64,000 nt of DNA from Streptomyces fumanus (GTDB lineage Bacteria; Actinomycetota; Actinomycetes; Streptomycetales; Streptomycetaceae), in NCBI RefSeq assembly GCF_014655295.1, contig NZ_BNBI01000017.1, positions 62,001 through 126,000 of the forward strand. Reading direction: 5' to 3'. How positions within the stretch are numbered: the first letter of the stretch is position 1; every line of letters starts with the position of its first letter. The position numbers and the translations under genes are program-made. Below are positions 16,015 through 24,462 of this stretch, piece after piece. The notes under the pieces were generated by a model that ran no database searches, was not told the DNA's origin, and worked only from the letters and a program-made list of their open reading frames with translations.

Positions 16015-19000
16015 ATGACCGCCCCTGCCGATCAGCTCGTCGAGGCCCTGCGGGCGTCGTTGACCCGGAACGAGAAGCTGCGCGCCGAGAACGAGCGGCT
16101 CAGTGCGCGCCGTGCGGAGCGGGAGCCGATCGCCATCGTGGGGATGGGGTGCCGCTTCCCGGGGGGTGTGACCTCGCCGGAGGAGCTGTGGCGGCTGGTC
16201 GCCGACGGCACCGACGCGATCGGGGATCTGCCGGCGGGGCGCGGCTGGAAGCAGCAGGTGCTGGAGCTCGCGGGGGACGGGACGGTTCCGCAGGGCGGGT
16301 TCGTCGAGGGGGCGGATCTGTTCGACCCGGCCGTGTTCGGGATCGCGCCCCGTGAGGCGCTGGCCATGGACCCTCAGCAGCGGTTGCTGCTGGAGACGTC
16401 GTGGGAGGTGCTGGAGCGGGCCGGCATCGTGCCCGGCTCGCTGAAGGGGAGCCCGACCGGGGTCTTCGTCGGGGCCGCGAACACCGGGTACGGGACCGGG
16501 ATCACCGAGTTGCCCGACGGGGTGGCGAACTACCTGGTCAGCGGGACGGCCAGCAGTGTGCTGTCCGGGCGGCTGTCCTATGTCTACGGGCTGGAGGGGC
16601 CGTCCCTCACCGTGGACACCGCCTGCTCCTCCTCGCTGGTCGCCCTGCATCTGGCGGTGCGGGCGCTGCGGGCCGGCGAGTGTTCGCTGGCGCTGGCGGG
16701 CGGGGTGACGGTGATGTCGACCGCCAGCATCTTCCACGGGTTCGGCAGCCAGGGGATGATGGCGCCGGACAGCCGCAGCAAGCCGTTCGCCGCGGCCGCC
16801 GACGGCACGTCGTGGGCCGAGGGCGTGGGGCTGCTGCTCGTCGAACGGCTGTCGGACGCCCGCCGCGCGGGCCACCGGGTGCTCGCGGTGCTGCGGGGCT
16901 GCGCCGTCAACCAGGACGGTGCCTCGAACGGGCTGACCGCGCCCAACGGGCCGTCCCAGCAGCGCGTCATCCGCGCCGCCCTCGCCGACGCCGGACTCTC
17001 CCCCGACGAGGTCGACCTGGTCGAGGCGCACGGCACCGGCACCACCCTCGGCGACCCCATCGAGGCGCAGGCTCTGCTGGCCACCTACGGCCGCCGGCCG
17101 GAGGGCGCTCCGCCGCTGTGGCTCGGTTCGCTCAAGTCCAACTTCGGGCACGCGCAGGCGGCTTCCGGTGTCGCCGGTGTCATCAAGGCCGTCATGGCCC
17201 TGCGGCACGGCCGCATCCCGCGCACCCTGCACGTCGACGCCCCCTCCCCGCACATCGACTGGAGCGCCGGGCAGGTGCGGCTCGCCCAGGAGGCCCTCGA
17301 CTGGCCGGAGACGGGACGGCCCCGGCGTGCGGCGGTGTCCTCGTTCGGGATCAGCGGCACCAACGCGCACCTCGTGCTGGAGCAGGCCGACGCGCAGGAC
17401 GATCCGCCGCCCGCCGGGCCCGCGGGGCGGCCGTCGGAGGGGCCGCTGGCGCGGGGTCCCGTGCCATGGCTGGTGTCGGCGGCCACCGCGCAGGCGTTGG
17501 CGGCCCGCGCCGGGCAGCTCGCCCGGTGGTGCGGCGAGGAGCCGGATCCGGTCGGGGTGGGGGCCGCGCTGGCCGCGGGGCGCACCGTGTTCGAGCACCG
17601 GGCGGTCGTCCTCGCCGACGGCTCCGGCGCCGACCGGGAGGCGCTCGGTGCGCTGAGCCGGGGCGAGCCGTCGCCGCTGGTCGTGGCGGGGCAGGCGAAC
17701 GTACGCGGCAAGACGGTGTTCGTGTTCCCCGGGCAGGGGTCGCAGTGGACCGGGATGGCGACCCGGCTGCGGGAGGAGTCCCCCGCGTTCGCGTCCCGGC
17801 TGGCCGCGTGCGAGGAGGCCCTCGCGCCCTGGACGGACCGGCGGCTGAGCGAGGTCCTGGACGACGAGGCGGCGCTCGGCCGGGTGGATGTCGTACAGCC
17901 CGCGCTGTGGGCGGTGCTGGTGTCGCTGGCCCATGTGTGGCAGGAGCACGGGGTGCGGCCGGCCGCGGTCCTCGGGCACTCCCAGGGGGAGATCGCCGCG
18001 GCCTGCGTGGCAGGCGCGCTGTCGCTGGAGGACGGGGCCAAGGTCGTCGCGCTGCGCAGCAGGGCCATCGCCGCGGAGCTGGCGGGGCGGGGCGGCATGG
18101 CCTCGGTGGCGCTGCCGGCCGGCGAGGCGGCGGAGCGGATCGAGCGGGCCGGGCTGTCGCTGTCGGTGGCCGCCCGCAACGGGCCGCGCTCCACCGTCGT
18201 CTCCGGCACCGCCGGCGACCTCGCCCGCTTCCTGGAGGCGTGCGAGGCCGACGGGGTGCGGGTGCGCCGTGTCCCGGTGGACTACGCCTCGCACTCGCCG
18301 CAGGTCGAATCGTTGCGGGAGCGGCTGGCCGCGGAGCTGGCGGGGATCGTGCCCCGGCGGGGCGAGGTGCCGTTCTGGTCGACCGTGACCGGGGACTGGA
18401 TCGACACCTCGCGGCTGGACGGCGCGTACTGGTACCGCAACCTGCGCCGGCCCGTGCTGCTGGAGGAGGGGGTGCGGGCGCTGCTCGCGTCGGGGCACGG
18501 GGTGTTCGTCGAGACCAGTCCGCATCCGGTGCTGACGGCGGCCGTGGAGGAGTGCGCGGAGGAGGTCGGGGCGGACGTCGTGGCCGTCGGCACGCTGCGG
18601 CGCGGTGACGGTTCGCTGCCGCGGCTGCGGACCTCGCTGGCGCAGGCGGCGGTGCGGTCCACCCGGATCGGCCTCGCCGCCCTGTTCGACGGCGTCGACG
18701 CGCGGGGCGTCGCGCTGCCCACGTACCCCTTCCAGCGGTCCCGCTACTGGCTGTCGCCGGGGCCGGGGGCGGATGCGCGGGCGCTGGGCCTGGACGACGC
18801 CGGGCATCCGGTGCTGGGGGCGGCGGTGCGGCTGGCCGACCGGGACGCGGTCGTCCTCACCGGCGGTGTCGAAGCCGAGAGCCCGGCCGTGATGAGCGCG
18901 GGTGTCCTCGCGGAGCTGGCCGTGCGGGCCGCCGACGAGGTCGGGGCGAGTGTGGCCGCGCTGTCCCTGGAACGGCCGCTGGTCCTGCCGGAGGGCACCA

Positions 19001-22000
19001 CCCGGATCCAGGTGACCGCCGACGCGGCCGCCGGGGTCACTGTGCACGCCTGCCACCCCGCGGTGGAGGACGAGCGGTGGGTCCGGTACGCCGGAGCCGC
19101 GCTCACCTCGCTGCCGCAGGCCCCGGCCGGTTGCGACGGCGCCCGGCCGCCGTCCGACGCCGTCGCCCTGGCGTTCCCGGACGAGGACGGCGCGCCCGGG
19201 ACGGCGGTGATCCGCGCCCTGGCGCGGCACGAGGGCGTGGTCTTCGCGGAGGTCGCGCTCGACGACACCGCCCGTGAGGTGCGCGGCCACCGGGTGCATC
19301 CCGCCCTGCTGGACGCCGCGTTGCGGGCCTGGCACCTGGCGCGGGAGGACGGCGACACCCGGTACCGGGCGCCGGTCTCGCTGGGCCGTGTCGTCGTGCA
19401 CTCCACCGGCGCCGACACCGCGCGGGTGCGGGTGGCGCCGGAGGCCGACGGCACGGTCGTCGTCACGCTGGCCGACGCGGACGGGCAGTCGCTGGCGGAG
19501 CTGGGGCCGGTGGTGTTCGGGCCGCCCGCCGACCGGGTCCCGGGGATGCCCGTCCGTCTGCCCCGGGACACGGTGTTCGGTGTCGAGTGGGTGCCGGTGG
19601 CGCCTGCCGGTGAGGGGGCCGCCGGGTCCTGGGTGCCGGCAGCGGCTGCCGGTGAGGGGGCCGCCGGGTCCTGGGTGGCGCTCGCCGGCGGTGAGGTGGA
19701 CGGGCTGAGCGGCCACTGTGCCGTACACCCCGATCTCACCGCGGTCGCCGGTCACGGGCTGCCCGCGCCGGAGGCCGTGATCGTGCCGGTGCCGGCGGGG
19801 GACGCCGGTCCGGAGGCTGTCGCCGTGTGGGCGCTGGGGACGCTGCAGGCGTTCCTGGCCGAGGACGGATTGGCGGACAGCCGCCTGGTGCTGGTCAGCC
19901 GGGGTGCGGTGGCCGTGGAGGCCGGTGAGGCCCCCGATGTGGCGGCCGCCGCGCTGTGGGGGCTGGTCGGTGCGGCGGAGGCCGAGCATCCCGGGCGGCT
20001 GCTGCTGCTCGACCGCGACGGCCCGCTGACCGCCGCCCTGCTGCGGCAGGCGCTCGCCGCCGGGGAGTCCCGGCTCGCGGTGCGCGGTGGAGCGGTGCGG
20101 GCGCCCCGGCTCGGGCGCCCCTCGACCGCTCCCGCCGCCGGGCACCGTCCGCTCGATCCGGACGGGACCGTGCTCATCACGGGCGGGACCGGCACGCTCG
20201 GGGGAATCCTGGCCCGGCATGTGGTGCGCGAGCACAGCGTGCGCCGGGTCCTGCTGCTCAGCCGCCGCGGCCCCGACGCGCCCGGCGCCCGGGAACTCGC
20301 CGGGGAACTCGCCGATCTGGGCGCCGAGGCGAGTGTCGTCGCGTGCGACGCCGCGGACCGGGACGCGCTCGCCGCGGTCCTGGCGGACGTGCCCGCCGAC
20401 CGTCCCCTCACCGCCGTCGTCCACGCCGCGGGCGTCCTCGACGACGCCCTCCTCGGCGATCTGACGCCGGAGCGGATGACGGCCGTCATGCGGCCCAAGG
20501 TGGACGCCGCCCGCCACCTCGACGACCTGACGCGTTCCCTCCCGCTCGCCGCGTTCGTGCTGTTCTCCTCGGCCGCGGGGGTCCTCGGCACCGCCGGGCA
20601 GGCCAACTACGCCGCCGCCAACACCTGTCTCGACGCACTGGCCGCGCACCGGCGGGCGCACGGTCTGCCCGCCACCTCGCTCGCCTGGGGCATGTGGGAG
20701 GAACTGAGCGAGCTGACCCGGCGGGTGGCCGTGGACGGCGGCGGCCGGATGGCCGGCGCGGGGTTCGGCACCCTGTCCACCGCGGACGGCCTGGCGGTGT
20801 TCGACGCCGCCGTGCGGACCGGGACGGCACTGTTCGTGCCGGTGCCGACGGATCTGGGCACGCTCGCGCGGCGGCTCGCCGGGCACCTGCCGCCCCCGCT
20901 GTACCGGGGCCTGATCCGTGCTCCGCAGCGCCGCGAGGCGGGCTCCGGCGCGGGGTCCGGGGACCGTACGGGGCTGGCGGCCCGGCTGGCCGGGCAGTCC
21001 GTGGCCGACGGGACGCGGACCGTGCTGGAGCTGGTGCGGGAGCAGGCCGCCGCCGTCCTGGGTCACGCGGACGGGGACGCGGTCGGGGCGGGGCGCCTCT
21101 TCCGTGAGCTGGGCTTCGACTCGCTCAGCTCGGTCGAACTGCGCAACCGGCTCTCCTCGGTCACCGGACTGCGGCTGCCGGTCGGCCTGGTGTACGACCA
21201 CCCCACGCCGCAGGCCATGGCCGCGTATCTGCGCACCCGCCTCGCCGGAGACGCTCCCGAGGCGGCGGTCCCCGGGGCCGTGACCGGTGCCGATCGCGCC
21301 GACGACCCGGTGGTGGTCGTCGGGATGAGCTGCCGGCTGCCGGGGGGCATCGGCTCGCCGGACGAGCTGTGGGAGCTGCTGCTGTCCGGCGGGGACGCGA
21401 TCGGGCCGGTCCCGGACGACCGGGGCTGGGACCTGGACCGGATGGCCTCCTGGAACGGTGCCCTGCGCGGCGTCGGGCTGCTCGCCGAGGGCGGATTCCT
21501 CACCGGCGCCTCCGGGTTCGACCCGGCGTTCTTCGACATGAGCCCGGAGGAGGCCCTGGTGGTGGACCCCCAGCAGCGGCTGCTGCTGGAGCTGGCCTGG
21601 GAGGCGTGGGAGCGGGCCGGTGAGGACCCGCGCCGGATGCGCGGATCGCGTACGGGGGTCTACGTGGGGACCTTCACCCAGAACTACGTCTCGGACCTGC
21701 GGCAGGTTCCCGAGGCCAGCGTGCCCTACGTGTCGTCGGGGGCCGGTTCGCCGTTCGCGTGCGCCCGGGTGGCCTACACGTTCGGGCTGCGGGGGCCGAC
21801 GCTCGCCGTCGACACGGGCTGCTCGTCCTCCGGTGTCGCCCTGCATCTGGCCTGCCAGGCGCTGCTGCGGGACGAGTGCTCCTCGGCGCTGGTCGGCGGG
21901 GTGACCGTGATGGCGTTCCCGGTCGCGTTCGACAATCTCGGCGGGATCTCCTCGGACGGCCGCTGCAAGTCCTTCTCCGCCGACGCCGACGGGGTCGGCT

Positions 22001-23970
22001 GGGGCGAGGGGGCCGGGGTGCTGGTGGTGGAGCGGCTGTCCGAGGCGCGGCGGCGCGGGCATCCCGTGCTCGCGGTGATCCGGGGCTCGGCGCTGAACCA
22101 CAGCGGTGCCAGCAACGGGCTCACCGCGCCGCACGGCCCGTCGCAGAGCGAGGTCATGCGGCTGGCGCTCGCGGACGCCGGGCTCGGTCCGCGCGACGTC
22201 GACGTGGTCGAGGCGCACGGGACGGGCACGCCGCTGGGGGACGCGGTGGAGGCGGAGGCCGTCATCGAGACGTACGGGCGGCACCGCACGGACCGTCCGG
22301 TGCTGCTGGGGTCGGTCAAGGCCAACGTCGGTCACCCGCACGCCGCGTCGGGGGTCGTCGGGGTCATCAAGACGGTGCTGGCGATGCGGCACGGGATCGT
22401 GCCCGAGGCGCTGTACGCCGCCGAGCCGCTGGCGGACGTGGACTGGGCCGGCGGGGGCGTCACGCTGCCCCGCCGGGCGGTGGCGTGGCCGGAGACGGGG
22501 CGTCCGCGCCGGGCCGGGGTGTCCTCGTTCGGCGGCAACGGCACCAAGGTCCACCTCATCCTCGAACAGTCGCCCGACCCGGACGGCGCCCCGTCGCCCG
22601 GCCCGGCGCCCCGCAGCACCGACCTGCCGGTGCCGTGCCCGCTGTCGGCCCGCTCCGGGCCCGCTCTCGCCTCGGCGGCGCGCAGGCTGCGGGACCGGGT
22701 GGCCGGCGACCCCGCGCTCGGCCCGCACGAGGTGGCCCGGTCCCTGGCCGCCCGGACCGCGTTCGAGGAGCGGGCGGTCGTCCTCGCGCGGACCCGCACG
22801 GACCTGCTCGACGCGCTGGACGCGCTCGCCGCCGGCGACCCGCACCCCGATGTGGTGCGCGGCCGGGCCGACGACGAGGAGGCCCGGCTCGCCGTCCTGC
22901 TGCCGGACGCCGACGGCCGCGACCTGTCCGCCGAGGCCGCGCTGCACGCCGCGTTCCCCGCCTACGCCCGCGCCTGGGACGAGGCGGCCGGCGCGCTCGC
23001 CCCGTACCTGGACGGCGGCCCGCCCGCGCCCGGCGAAGCGCACGAGCACACCGTCGCCGCCGCCTTCGTGGCGCAGGTCGCCGCCCACCGGCTGCTGGAG
23101 AGCCGGGGTCTGCGCCCGGACCTCCTGCTCGGCCGGGGCAGCGGGCAGATCGCCGCCGCCCACCTCGCCGGCAGTCTCACGCTCGGCCAGGCCGCCGGTG
23201 TGGCGGCGGGCCGCGCGGACGCCGTGGACGACCCGGGGGCCGCTCCCCCGCTGATCGCGGCGCTGGTGGACGGCGGCGACGAGAAGATCGACGCCGAGGC
23301 CCTCCTCGCGGGCGCGGCACCGGCCCCCGGCGGTGACGCACCGCGGCCCGCCGGTCTCGTACTGGACCTGGGAGCCCGCGACACGGACGCGGACCCCTCC
23401 CCCGCCGCGCGCCCGGACCGGGAGCTCGCCCGGCTGTGGGCGGCCGGGGCCGACCTGGACCTCGGCGCGCTGCCGGCGGACGCGGCCGCCCGCAGGGTCG
23501 ACCTGCCGACCTATCCGTTCCAGCGCGAGCCCTACTGGCTCGGCGCGTTCCGGCCGGGCACCACCGATTCAGGGAGCACCATGACCGACGAACCCACCCG
23601 CAAGAAGATCATCACGGAGTACTACCGCAGGCTGAACTCCGGTGACGTGGACGGGGTGGTCGCCATGTTCGCCCCCGACGGCTTCATCGAGGACCCGATC
23701 GGCGTGTCCGTCGCCCGCGGCCACGAGGCGCTGCGCCACTTCTTCCAGGTCACCATGGTCGACGCCGACATCAAGGACACCGTCAAGTCGATCGTCTGCG
23801 CCCAGGACGACCGGTACGTCGCCGCCTCGCTCACCGCCGACCTGGTCAACATCACCGACCCCGAGCGCAAACGGCTCACCGTCGAGGCGGTGATGACGTT
23901 CGCGATCGGCGCGGAGGGGCTGATCGAGGAGGTCCGCAGTTTCTGGGGCGCCACCGACGTGAGCATGTGA
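16015..23970 (+). CDS. Terminal modular PKS: KS-AT-DH0-KR-ACP + KSX-AT0 fused to a SnoaL-fold domain
   Basis: 2651 residues. A short N-terminal docking coil (LVEALRASLTRNEKLRAENERL) is followed by module 1: KS 37-459 (C204), AT 567-862 (S656 in GHSQGE, YASH motif at 757, so methylmalonyl-CoA), a DH relic about 925-1175 lacking the HPWLxxH / HxxxGxxxxP segment (inactive), KR about 1380-1560 with LDD (B-type) and NYAAAN, and ACP 1670-1747 (S1703). A second KS, 1763-2187, keeps C1936 and both His motifs (VEAHGTG, NVGHPHA) but has NGTKVHL in place of NGTNAHV-type sequence, like polyether KSX domains. Its AT (about 2290-2510) has GRGSGQ instead of GHSQGE and lacks the YASH half, so it is dead; there is no ACP. 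Residues 2523-2651 are a SnoaL-fold domain (ITEYYRRLNSGDVDGVVAMF, IEDPIG with D38 of the domain). The start is ATG with GGAG at 6 nt. Confidence 0.92.
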   Translation: MTAPADQLVEALRASLTRNEKLRAENERLSARRAEREPIAIVGMGCRFPGGVTSPEELWRLVADGTDAIGDLPAGRGWKQQVLELAGDGTVPQGGFVEGADLFDPAVFGIAPREALAMDPQQRLLLETSWEVLERAGIVPGSLKGSPTGVFVGAANTGYGTGITELPDGVANYLVSGTASSVLSGRLSYVYGLEGPSLTVDTACSSSLVALHLAVRALRAGECSLALAGGVTVMSTASIFHGFGSQGMMAPDSRSKPFAAAADGTSWAEGVGLLLVERLSDARRAGHRVLAVLRGCAVNQDGASNGLTAPNGPSQQRVIRAALADAGLSPDEVDLVEAHGTGTTLGDPIEAQALLATYGRRPEGAPPLWLGSLKSNFGHAQAASGVAGVIKAVMALRHGRIPRTLHVDAPSPHIDWSAGQVRLAQEALDWPETGRPRRAAVSSFGISGTNAHLVLEQADAQDDPPPAGPAGRPSEGPLARGPVPWLVSAATAQALAARAGQLARWCGEEPDPVGVGAALAAGRTVFEHRAVVLADGSGADREALGALSRGEPSPLVVAGQANVRGKTVFVFPGQGSQWTGMATRLREESPAFASRLAACEEALAPWTDRRLSEVLDDEAALGRVDVVQPALWAVLVSLAHVWQEHGVRPAAVLGHSQGEIAAACVAGALSLEDGAKVVALRSRAIAAELAGRGGMASVALPAGEAAERIERAGLSLSVAARNGPRSTVVSGTAGDLARFLEACEADGVRVRRVPVDYASHSPQVESLRERLAAELAGIVPRRGEVPFWSTVTGDWIDTSRLDGAYWYRNLRRPVLLEEGVRALLASGHGVFVETSPHPVLTAAVEECAEEVGADVVAVGTLRRGDGSLPRLRTSLAQAAVRSTRIGLAALFDGVDARGVALPTYPFQRSRYWLSPGPGADARALGLDDAGHPVLGAAVRLADRDAVVLTGGVEAESPAVMSAGVLAELAVRAADEVGASVAALSLERPLVLPEGTTRIQVTADAAAGVTVHACHPAVEDERWVRYAGAALTSLPQAPAGCDGARPPSDAVALAFPDEDGAPGTAVIRALARHEGVVFAEVALDDTAREVRGHRVHPALLDAALRAWHLAREDGDTRYRAPVSLGRVVVHSTGADTARVRVAPEADGTVVVTLADADGQSLAELGPVVFGPPADRVPGMPVRLPRDTVFGVEWVPVAPAGEGAAGSWVPAAAAGEGAAGSWVALAGGEVDGLSGHCAVHPDLTAVAGHGLPAPEAVIVPVPAGDAGPEAVAVWALGTLQAFLAEDGLADSRLVLVSRGAVAVEAGEAPDVAAAALWGLVGAAEAEHPGRLLLLDRDGPLTAALLRQALAAGESRLAVRGGAVRAPRLGRPSTAPAAGHRPLDPDGTVLITGGTGTLGGILARHVVREHSVRRVLLLSRRGPDAPGARELAGELADLGAEASVVACDAADRDALAAVLADVPADRPLTAVVHAAGVLDDALLGDLTPERMTAVMRPKVDAARHLDDLTRSLPLAAFVLFSSAAGVLGTAGQANYAAANTCLDALAAHRRAHGLPATSLAWGMWEELSELTRRVAVDGGGRMAGAGFGTLSTADGLAVFDAAVRTGTALFVPVPTDLGTLARRLAGHLPPPLYRGLIRAPQRREAGSGAGSGDRTGLAARLAGQSVADGTRTVLELVREQAAAVLGHADGDAVGAGRLFRELGFDSLSSVELRNRLSSVTGLRLPVGLVYDHPTPQAMAAYLRTRLAGDAPEAAVPGAVTGADRADDPVVVVGMSCRLPGGIGSPDELWELLLSGGDAIGPVPDDRGWDLDRMASWNGALRGVGLLAEGGFLTGASGFDPAFFDMSPEEALVVDPQQRLLLELAWEAWERAGEDPRRMRGSRTGVYVGTFTQNYVSDLRQVPEASVPYVSSGAGSPFACARVAYTFGLRGPTLAVDTGCSSSGVALHLACQALLRDECSSALVGGVTVMAFPVAFDNLGGISSDGRCKSFSADADGVGWGEGAGVLVVERLSEARRRGHPVLAVIRGSALNHSGASNGLTAPHGPSQSEVMRLALADAGLGPRDVDVVEAHGTGTPLGDAVEAEAVIETYGRHRTDRPVLLGSVKANVGHPHAASGVVGVIKTVLAMRHGIVPEALYAAEPLADVDWAGGGVTLPRRAVAWPETGRPRRAGVSSFGGNGTKVHLILEQSPDPDGAPSPGPAPRSTDLPVPCPLSARSGPALASAARRLRDRVAGDPALGPHEVARSLAARTAFEERAVVLARTRTDLLDALDALAAGDPHPDVVRGRADDEEARLAVLLPDADGRDLSAEAALHAAFPAYARAWDEAAGALAPYLDGGPPAPGEAHEHTVAAAFVAQVAAHRLLESRGLRPDLLLGRGSGQIAAAHLAGSLTLGQAAGVAAGRADAVDDPGAAPPLIAALVDGGDEKIDAEALLAGAAPAPGGDAPRPAGLVLDLGARDTDADPSPAARPDRELARLWAAGADLDLGALPADAAARRVDLPTYPFQREPYWLGAFRPGTTDSGSTMTDEPTRKKIITEYYRRLNSGDVDGVVAMFAPDGFIEDPIGVSVARGHEALRHFFQVTMVDADIKDTVKSIVCAQDDRYVAASLTADLVNITDPERKRLTVEAVMTFAIGAEGLIEEVRSFWGATDVSM
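19588..19671 (+). repeat. 42-bp tandem duplication in the PKS coding sequence
   Basis: Two adjacent 42-nt units (19588-19629, 19630-19671) encode a 14-residue repeat containing GEGAAGS, in the flexible stretch between the DH relic and the KR of module 1. The units differ at only a few bases. In frame, so it only lengthens a linker. Confidence 0.85.
23571..23583 (+). promoter_or_regulatory. Internal ribosome-site-like sequence and ATG at the SnoaL junction
   Basis: AGGGAG-CACC-ATG lies exactly at the boundary between the KSX-AT0 part and the SnoaL-fold domain, in frame, with no stop codon between. It may be the relic of a formerly separate gene, or an active internal start that also yields a free 129-residue domain. 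The spacing of 4 nt is short but usable. Confidence 0.5.
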
Positions 23971-23976
23971 GCGGCC

Positions 23977-24462
23977 ATGTCCGAGACAGAGACGCTCTGC
24001 AAGCACCTGGTGGTGGAACACTGCCGCCGCATCAACGCCGGTGACCTGGAAGGGCTGCTCGCCCTGTACTCGCCCGCGGTGACGTACGAGGACCCGGTCG
24101 GCACCGGCCCCCGGTCCGGCATCGAGGCGCTGCGCGCGCACGCGGGCGCGGCCATCGAGTGCCATGCCTACGAGGACTTCGGCGCGCCGGTCGCGGCCCA
24201 GGACGGCGCCACCGCCGCCGTCCCGGTCGTCACCACCATGAACTACCTGCCCTGGGGCCCGAACCTGGTCCGCCTGGGCTACATCCCCGCACCGCCCGAG
24301 GAGGCGGACGGCTCCGCCCTGCGCATCCGGTTCGACTACGTGATGGCCGTGAAGGTCGGGGCGGACGGGCTGATCAACGACATGCGCGGCTACTGGGGCA
24401 GGTCCGACGTGGTGTACCTGGGCCCCGCCGAGCCCGCGGAGGAGAAGGTGGTCTCCCGATGA
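23977..24462 (+). CDS. MonB-like polyether epoxide hydrolase/cyclase (SnoaL fold)
   Basis: 161 residues. EHCRRINAGDLEGLLALYSPAVTYEDPVG, MNYLPWGP and DGLINDMRGYWGRSDVVYLG match the MonBI/MonBII and Lsd19 group: ketosteroid-isomerase-like enzymes that open epoxides and steer the ring-closing cascade of polyether ionophores. Likely acid residues by position are D39 (EDPVG), E66 and D120 (FDY). It starts 6 nt after the PKS stop, and its own stop overlaps the next start (ATGA), so all three genes should be translationally coupled. It is clearly related to the SnoaL domain fused to the PKS but not a recent copy. The number of rings it closes cannot be read from sequence. Confidence 0.9.
   Translation: MSETETLCKHLVVEHCRRINAGDLEGLLALYSPAVTYEDPVGTGPRSGIEALRAHAGAAIECHAYEDFGAPVAAQDGATAAVPVVTTMNYLPWGPNLVRLGYIPAPPEEADGSALRIRFDYVMAVKVGADGLINDMRGYWGRSDVVYLGPAEPAEEKVVSR

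Noticed and set aside
21301..22575. Second KS of the forward PKS as a KSQ loading or ordinary elongating KS
   Set aside because: It has Cys, not Gln, so it is not KSQ; with no functional AT and no ACP it cannot elongate. KSX-like transfer fits better.
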